Assembly: GCF_027497175.1 (NCBI RefSeq)
Contig: NZ_CP114901.1
Span: 2,480,001 to 2,544,000 of the forward strand
Direction: 5' to 3'
Length of the DNA: 64,000 bases
Source: Verrucosispora sp. WMMD573
GTDB lineage: Bacteria > Actinomycetota > Actinomycetes > Mycobacteriales > Micromonosporaceae
Each line of letters opens with the position of its first letter. The first letter of the stretch is position 1. The notes below the pieces were generated by a model. That model had not been told where the DNA came from, searched no databases, and was given only the letters and a program-made list of their open reading frames with translations. This document shows, piece after piece, positions 59,191-64,000 of this stretch. Both the position numbers and the translations under genes were made by a program.

Positions 59191-61026
59191 TCAGCTCACC
59201 TTCAATGGTTCGGTGGAAGTCGCCACGGTGATCCACTGACTCTGTTCGGTGAAGACCAGTCCGTTCCCGGCCAGTCCCGCCAACCAGTCGGTAACGTCGT
59301 CCGCGCTGAGGCCGTACCCGGCCACCCGGGCGGCAAGTGCCTTGGCGGTTCGCCCGTTCTCCAACTCGCGGTACGCGGCCACGAACCCAGATCCGGTGAT
59401 CCGGTGGTCCCGTTCCGGCCAGCCGACCCGTCGGTCCTCCAGGACGATCTCCTGGTCGTCGGCGTGCAGGATCCGCAGCGAGCTGGAGGGGTACGCGTCG
59501 ATCCACACCTCGATGAGCTTGTGCAGACCCTCGGCCTCAGCGTCGGAGAGCCCGGCCGGATCGGTGTCGAACAGGTAGACCATGTCCATCAGGCGGTCCG
59601 GCGCGAGCGCGTACACGTGCTCGTACAGCTTCGCGGGCCGGCGGGTGGGAAAGCCCAGCAGCGGGTTCTCGAAATACGGGCTGAAACGTTCGAGTAGGAT
59701 CCGGGCCGCGCTGGCCGGTGGTTGCAGATGGACCAGCGCCGGCAGCTGCCGCAGCACCGCCTCGTAGTCGGCGGTGGACTCGGTGGGAAAGCCGTAGAGC
59801 CAGTTCCACGAGACCGTCAGTGACGCCGCCTCGCAGTCGCGCAGCGTCCGGACGTTGCGTACCCCGGTGACGCCCTTGTCCATCAGCTTGAGGACCGGGC
59901 TGACCAGCGACTCGATGCCCGGCTGGACGTGGGTGACGCCGGCCTGCCGCAACACCGCGATCTCGTCCGGGCGCAGGTTCGATTTGACCTCGTAGTGAAT
60001 CCGCAGATCCCAGTCGAGCGCGGCCACGCTCGGCAGCAGCTCTCGGAAGTAGCGGTTGTCGATGATGTTGTCGACCATGATGGCGTCCAGCGTCTGGTGG
60101 CGCCGGACCAGCGAGGTCAGCTCCTCGATGACGGTCTGCGGCGGCTTGGCGCGGAACTGCATGCCGGTGCCGTTGAGACCACAGAAGGTGCAGTGGTGCT
60201 TCTCGCCCCACCAGCAGCCCCGGGCGCTCTCCAGCACCAGCTTTGGCTCCACGTACTCACCGACCGGCGACTCGGCGATCAGCTGGAACCAGTCGTCGTA
60301 GTCCGGCATCGGCATCAGCGCCGGTGGGACCAGCGGGCCCTGTGGGTTGTCGTGCCGACCGTCCGGGCCGCGCCAGGACAGCCCCGGTACGCCGGCCAAG
60401 TCGATCCGGCCGTCGAGCGCGTCCAGCAGCGCCGGAAAGGCGACCTCACCCTCACCGCGAACCACGTAGTCGACGAACGGAAAGTTGGCGTGGATTGCCG
60501 CACCCATCGCGCCGTCACAGTTTCCACCGCCGAAGACGATCGGCACCTGCGGTGCCAAAGCCTTGATCCGCCGGGCCGTCGCGAGGCTCGGCGCGTTCTG
60601 CATGAACGTCGTGGTGAACCCGACGAGGGCCGGCCCGGTCGCGATGATCTCGCGGGCCGCCGCCTCGACGAAGGCCGCGGCGTGTGCGCGCATTCGAACG
60701 ACCCGTTCGATGTCGACGCCGCGCTCCTCGGCATAGCAGCGCAACTGCGCGATCCCGAACGATTCGTCATCGTGCAGCACCCCGGCGAACACCCAGTCGC
60801 CGAGCCCATGGAACAGGCCCTCCTCGGCGATCTCGGTGTACTCCGATGGCCCCAGGTCACCGTCGGTGGCCTCGATCAGGAACTCGGCCCACCGGATCCC
60901 ACCGTGGTAGGTCAGCGGTTCCGGTCGGCCCGTGGCGACGGTGACGGCCTTGAGTAGTCCGATGGGCAGCGAGGGGCAGTCCAGGGACTGCCACGGCATG
61001 GCCGCGAGGCAGATGGTCATCGTCAT
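59191..61026 (-). CDS. RiPP maturation radical SAM protein 1 (B12-type, likely C-methyltransferase)
   Basis: 611 residues. Two ATGs (61026 and 61020) are possible; GGAG is better spaced for the second. The longer frame upstream would run through the peptide gene and is not used. The N-terminal part looks like a cobalamin-binding domain (ALVGFTTTFMQNAPSLATAR, PIVFGGGNCDGAMG). The iron-sulfur motif is Cys271-x7-Cys279-x2-Cys282 (RGCWWGEKHHCTFCGLNG), the spacing of the TIGR03975-like maturase family. Later segments (PGIESLVSPVLKLMDKG, WNWLYGFPTES) match the homologue at 48817-50766. It should modify the 27-residue peptide encoded just upstream, probably by radical methylation. Confidence 0.88.
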   Translation of the reverse strand: MTMTICLAAMPWQSLDCPSLPIGLLKAVTVATGRPEPLTYHGGIRWAEFLIEATDGDLGPSEYTEIAEEGLFHGLGDWVFAGVLHDDESFGIAQLRCYAEERGVDIERVVRMRAHAAAFVEAAAREIIATGPALVGFTTTFMQNAPSLATARRIKALAPQVPIVFGGGNCDGAMGAAIHANFPFVDYVVRGEGEVAFPALLDALDGRIDLAGVPGLSWRGPDGRHDNPQGPLVPPALMPMPDYDDWFQLIAESPVGEYVEPKLVLESARGCWWGEKHHCTFCGLNGTGMQFRAKPPQTVIEELTSLVRRHQTLDAIMVDNIIDNRYFRELLPSVAALDWDLRIHYEVKSNLRPDEIAVLRQAGVTHVQPGIESLVSPVLKLMDKGVTGVRNVRTLRDCEAASLTVSWNWLYGFPTESTADYEAVLRQLPALVHLQPPASAARILLERFSPYFENPLLGFPTRRPAKLYEHVYALAPDRLMDMVYLFDTDPAGLSDAEAEGLHKLIEVWIDAYPSSSLRILHADDQEIVLEDRRVGWPERDHRITGSGFVAAYRELENGRTAKALAARVAGYGLSADDVTDWLAGLAGNGLVFTEQSQWITVATSTEPLKVS

Positions 61027-61085
61027 CGTCTCCGAGGTCCGGCACGGTTGACAGGAGGTGGTGGGTGCCGAGGGGCGACCGCGCT

Positions 61086-61114
61086 GGTCCGGGCGGGTGA
61101 GTCCCGCCCGGACC
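61086..61114 (-). terminator. Stem-loop between precursor peptide and maturase genes
   Basis: A perfect 12-bp stem (GGTCCGGGCGGG with CCCGCCCGGACC) and 5-base loop lie 7 bases after the peptide stop. There is no T-tract. Such structures in RiPP operons allow partial read-through and stabilise the precursor message, giving more peptide than enzyme. Confidence 0.7.
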
Positions 61115-61121
61115 ACCGGGC

Positions 61122-61205
61122 TCACTTGCCCTGCTGCTTGAGAATCACGTGGTACTTGCACGAGCCGTGCGTGACCTTCTTGATGGCCACCTTCTTGATC
61201 TTCAT
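61122..61205 (-). CDS. Putative RiPP precursor peptide (27 residues)
   Basis: The ATG at 61205 overlaps the stop of the ferritin-like gene (ATGA), with GGGGAGGTGA 7 bases upstream, one of the best ribosome-binding sites in the window. The 27-residue product has a Lys/Val/Ile-rich N-terminal half (MKIKKVAIKKV), then THGSCKYHVILKQQGK. It has one Cys (16), two His (13, 19), one Tyr (18) and nine basic Lys/His residues in all, and no signal peptide. It lies directly before a RiPP radical SAM maturase and is followed by a stem-loop. Position, translation signals and composition make it the likely substrate of the maturase and the diiron protein. The mature product and any cleavage site are unknown. 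Confidence 0.75.
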   Translation of the reverse strand: MKIKKVAIKKVTHGSCKYHVILKQQGK

Positions 61206-62038
61206 GTCCGTTCACCTCCCCTCACGAAGGACAGACCGGCGGCCCGTAGCCGGGCCCGGTGCCGCCGGACGAACCAGGCCCGCACCTGCTCCGGGTCGCG
61301 GCCGGTCAACCGGGCACAGGACGTGGAGATGCTGTCCAGTGCGGTGACGTCGAAGCCGATGTCGTGCCACTGCTGACCGTGCTCGCGCCACAGTTCGGCG
61401 CCGGCCGGGGTGGCGGAGACCCGGGACAGGTAGTTGAGCCCGATGGCGATGTGCTGGATCTCGTCGGTCCGCACCGCCTGGTACAGCCGACCGAGCGGAT
61501 CTCCGGCGAAGATCTCGCTGAACAGGATGAACTCGTCGGCCGCGAGTCCTTCCAGGATCGTGTGGACGAGTGCCCGGCCCATGTGCGGCAGGCTCAGCAG
61601 CATCTCGTCCAGCGGTTCCATCGTCTCCTGCGCGTCCGGCTCGACATCGCCGCCGATCGCGCGGGCGTACTGGTAGAAGGCGTCGGCGTGCCGTGCCTCG
61701 TCGGCCGTGGCCAGGGCGAGGCTGAAGCGCAACGGCGCATCCTCGGTGTGTGCCGCGAGCGTGGCCGCGGCGACCAGCCCGGCCTGCTCGGCGTAGTAGC
61801 CACGTGAGGCGGCCCGCCAGGCGATCTCCGTGCGGTCCCAGTCGCTGCGACGCAAGGCATCGCCGATGATGTCGGCTGCCCGCCAGGCCCTCTTGTCCCG
61901 GGTCACCCCGAAGACCCGGTACGCGACGGCGTCGCTGTCGAGTTCGTCGTGCCGAATGAGTGCCATGACCAGCTCCAACGCAGCAGGAGAAAGGTTCTCG
62001 GCAGCACGTTCGCCAGGGAAGGCCGGGCGGCGATCCAT
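61202..62038 (-). CDS. Ferritin-like diiron protein of the RiPP operon
   Basis: 278 residues, mostly helical. The diiron ligand set typical of ferritin-like carboxylate proteins is visible: Glu84 (YYAEQAG), Glu114-x2-His117 (ADEARHADAF), Glu169 (LAADEFILF) and Glu193-x2-His196 (TDEIQHIAIG). Relatives include AurF-type N-oxygenases and ribonucleotide-reductase-like oxidases, which activate O2. As first gene of the operon, with its stop overlapping the peptide start, it probably oxidises the peptide, or may support the maturase. A 14-bp perfect palindrome abuts the start codon and could be an operator; no good ribosome-binding site is visible, so a leaderless message or a later start is possible. 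Confidence 0.75.
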   Translation of the reverse strand: MDRRPAFPGERAAENLSPAALELVMALIRHDELDSDAVAYRVFGVTRDKRAWRAADIIGDALRRSDWDRTEIAWRAASRGYYAEQAGLVAAATLAAHTEDAPLRFSLALATADEARHADAFYQYARAIGGDVEPDAQETMEPLDEMLLSLPHMGRALVHTILEGLAADEFILFSEIFAGDPLGRLYQAVRTDEIQHIAIGLNYLSRVSATPAGAELWREHGQQWHDIGFDVTALDSISTSCARLTGRDPEQVRAWFVRRHRARLRAAGLSFVRGGERT

Positions 62039-62039
62039 G

Positions 62040-62059
62040 GGTTCGGCCGAACCGTTCGG
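62040..62059. promoter_or_regulatory. Palindromic operator candidate upstream of the RiPP operon
   Basis: GGTTCGGCCGAACC (62040-62053) is a perfect 14-bp palindrome, and it overlaps a second one, CCGAACCGTTCGG (62047-62059). Both lie immediately before the ferritin-like gene start, between two divergent genes, where a repressor or activator would bind. Confidence 0.45.
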
Positions 62060-62209
62060 GGTGCCTCGCGTCCTGCCTGCGGCCGGTCCTGCCAGCCACC
62101 TCTCCGCCCGGAGCTAGGCGCCACCGTAACGACGGCATCAATCATGGTCAAGGAGTCCGTACCTGGTCGTGGCACAGATGTGCCATCCGGTCCGGCCTAC
62201 CCTGCGCTG

Positions 62210-63568
62210 ATGACTGCGGGACTGGAGCGACTGCGGCACCGGGCAAAAGGGCTGGGCCCACTCGTCGCGGCGCACGGCATCGGTGTCGTCGGTACCGAGA
62301 TCACCGCCTTGGCGCTGCCCACCCTGGCGATCCTCCACCTGGGGGCGTCGCCGCTGGTTGCCAGCGCGTTGTTCGCCATCGAGTTCGGTACCCAGGCGCT
62401 GGCATCGCCGGTACTCGGCGTGTTCGTCGATCGGGCCCGTACGCCGCGCCGGCTGCTCGTCGTCGGGAGCCTCGGCTACGCGGCCGTGGTATCGACGGTG
62501 CCGGTCGCCGCCCTGCTCGACGTACTCGTGATTCCGTTGCTCGCGGTGGTCGCCGTGGTTGCGGGTGGACTCGGTGCCCTTGTCACGATCGGCCTACAGG
62601 CGACCGTGCCGACCCTGGTGCCGCCACAGCGACTGGTCGCGGCGAACTCGGCCATGGCCGGGGCGCGCTCGGTCGGGCAGGTCGCCGGTCCGGCCCTCGC
62701 CGGTTGGCTGGTGCAGGTGGCCGGAGCCGCCGTGGCGATGGGCGTCGACGCGGCTACCCGACTGGTCAGCGTCGTCGGGTACGCCAGGCTGCGTCCCGTC
62801 GCCGTCGCCGACCCGGCCAGCGTGCCTCCCGCCGTCGTGGGTGGGATGGTCGACCAGTTGCGCGAGGGTATCGCGGCGTTGCGGCACCGTCCGGTCCTGG
62901 TACGGGTGGCCGTGACGGCGGCGGCGCTCAACTTCGGCGGCTCCGCCCTCGGCGCGCTCTACCTCGTCTTCGCCTACCAGCACCTGCACCTCTCACCCGG
63001 GCTGGTTGGCATCACCTACGTCGTCAGCAGCGTCGTGTCGATTATCGCGGTCACGATCGCGGGTCGGGTCATCCGCACCCTCGGCATGGCTCGGGTCGTG
63101 CCGATGTTCGCGCCGCTGGCCGGTGCCGCGCTGTTCCTGATCCCGGCGGCCGTCGTCGCCCCGCCCTTCCTCACCCTCGTGGTCTACGAGGCCCTCTTCT
63201 CCTTCTGCGCCACCATCTGGTTCATCGCCACCACGACCCTCCAACAGTCGCTCGTACCCGCCCACCAGTTGGGCCGGGTCATCGCGCTCGGCCGGGCCGC
63301 GACGACCCTCGCGATTCCGGTCGGCGCCCTGCTCGGCGGGGCGCTCGCGCAGTGGTGGGGTCTGACACCGACGTTGATCCTGTTCGCCACCGCCGCGCTG
63401 CTCGGCGGCTGTGTGAGTGGCCTACGCGGCGTCGGCCCGGTGCTGCCCGTCGAGGACTCTGGCACGATCTCGCCAATCGACGCCGCCGACGGCGGCCCGC
63501 AGGTTGGCACCAACGCGCCATCCTCGAAGCCAGCCGTTGACGCCACACCTCGCCGACCCGACAGTTGA
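62210..63568 (+). CDS. MFS transporter, probable RiPP exporter
   Basis: 452 residues from the in-frame ATG at 62210 (MTAGLERLRHRAKGL); an ATG at 62144 would add 22 residues with no binding site, so the start is uncertain. About 12 membrane helices, with FVDRARTPRRLLVVGS as the loop 2-3 signature and GLQATVPTLVPPQRLVAANSAMAGARSVGQVAGPALAGW typical of MFS drug exporters of the enterobactin-exporter-like group. A disordered tail of about 50 residues ends the protein. It is divergent from the RiPP operon and probably exports its product. Confidence 0.8.
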   Translation: MTAGLERLRHRAKGLGPLVAAHGIGVVGTEITALALPTLAILHLGASPLVASALFAIEFGTQALASPVLGVFVDRARTPRRLLVVGSLGYAAVVSTVPVAALLDVLVIPLLAVVAVVAGGLGALVTIGLQATVPTLVPPQRLVAANSAMAGARSVGQVAGPALAGWLVQVAGAAVAMGVDAATRLVSVVGYARLRPVAVADPASVPPAVVGGMVDQLREGIAALRHRPVLVRVAVTAAALNFGGSALGALYLVFAYQHLHLSPGLVGITYVVSSVVSIIAVTIAGRVIRTLGMARVVPMFAPLAGAALFLIPAAVVAPPFLTLVVYEALFSFCATIWFIATTTLQQSLVPAHQLGRVIALGRAATTLAIPVGALLGGALAQWWGLTPTLILFATAALLGGCVSGLRGVGPVLPVEDSGTISPIDAADGGPQVGTNAPSSKPAVDATPRRPDS

Positions 63569-63650
63569 ACCGGCATCACGTATGGCGCCCCGCGCTCTGC
63601 GATCTCCGCCCGGGACCGCACTCGCCGAGAAGCCAACGACGGGAAGCGCC

Positions 63651-64000
63651 ATGGACCTGTTGTCCGCCTACCGTGACATGCTCACCATCCGACTCTTCGA
63701 GGAAAGCCTGCTGCGGTGTGCGGAGCAGGGCCTGGTGCCCGGCACGATCCACCCGTACACCGGCCAGGAGGCGATCGCCGTCGGTGTGCTGGGCGCCCGG
63801 CATCCGGATGAGTGGGTGGTCAGTTTCTACCGCTGCCACGGTCACGCCCTGGCTGCGGGCTGCTCGCCGGAGTCGATAATCCGTGAGGTCCTCGGCCGCC
63901 GGGGTGGGCTCTGCGGCGGCAAGTCCGGCTCGATGCACCTCGCCGACCGGGCCCACCGGCTGCTCGGCTCCACATCGATCGTCGCCGCCCAGCTTCCGAT
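63651..64000 (+). CDS. 2-oxo acid dehydrogenase E1 component, alpha subunit (3' end outside window)
   Basis: ATG at 63651 follows GGGAAG. The 116 visible codons match the start of pyruvate/acetoin dehydrogenase E1 alpha subunits: YRDMLTIRLFEESL, PYTGQEAIAVG, SFYRCHGHALAAG and GGLCGGKSGSMHL. The thiamine-diphosphate motif (GDG...N) lies beyond the window. Such enzymes decarboxylate 2-oxo acids and pass acyl groups to lipoyl carriers. The relation to the RiPP operon is unclear; it may begin a separate locus. Confidence 0.85.
   Translation, partial: MDLLSAYRDMLTIRLFEESLLRCAEQGLVPGTIHPYTGQEAIAVGVLGARHPDEWVVSFYRCHGHALAAGCSPESIIREVLGRRGGLCGGKSGSMHLADRAHRLLGSTSIVAAQLP

Noticed and set aside
61027..61215. 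N-terminal extension of the radical SAM maturase (63 extra codons)
   Set aside because: The extension is low complexity, lacks a ribosome-binding site and overlaps the peptide gene and hairpin; the ATG at 61026 or 61020 fits the family.

Overview
The window is high-GC actinomycete DNA, probably from Micromonosporaceae. The pointers are GC-rich third codon positions, GTG starts, many overlapping start/stop codons, secreted Rhs and LamG proteins, and a large NRPS locus; the family assignment is inference. No search was run: families come from motifs, and adenylation (A) domain pocket codes were aligned by eye to GrsA PheA.

Region 1 (1-11.9 kb) holds the 3' part of a secreted LamG/repeat protein, a 2101-residue secreted Rhs/YD-repeat protein with a variable C-terminal tip, and an overlapping lipoprotein gene that could encode its immunity protein. 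It ends in a truncated IS5-type transposase and the 3' half of a tRNA-Ala gene, which looks like an attachment-site scar.

Region 2 (12-18.4 kb) holds exported or regulatory genes: a ThuA/sugar-dehydrogenase/PKD/CBM6/discoidin protein, a MarR regulator, a small exported protein and a V8-like serine protease.

Region 3 (18.5-55.6 kb) is an NRPS cluster. Two transporters (antiporter, MFS) point left and the biosynthetic genes point right. Assembly order by gene order is: a stand-alone A domain (Gly-like pocket) loading the first carrier domain of the second synthetase in trans; an Ile-like module; two modules in the third synthetase; three modules plus thioesterase in the fourth. That predicts about seven residues. 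Tailoring genes are a carbamoyltransferase, two MbtH proteins, a flavin-dependent tryptophan-type halogenase with flavin reductase, a B12-type radical SAM protein, an alpha/beta hydrolase, two different non-haem iron oxygenases, an MppJ-like C-methyltransferase and an SDR. The product is not recognised; a halogenated, C-methylated, hydroxylated and carbamoylated heptapeptide with at least one basic residue is the expectation.

Region 4 (55.6-63.6 kb) contains two LuxR-type regulators flanking a tiny secreted peptide gene, then a compact operon on the minus strand: ferritin-like diiron protein, a 27-residue peptide, a B12-type radical SAM maturase and a DUF5825-like protein, with a divergent MFS exporter. 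This reads as a RiPP system. The 27-residue gene is the key find: perfect ribosome-binding site, ATGA overlap with the upstream gene, and a strong stem-loop after its stop. Its radical SAM enzyme shares an unusual C-x7-C-x2-C cluster motif with the one inside the NRPS cluster. The window ends inside a 2-oxo acid dehydrogenase E1 alpha gene.
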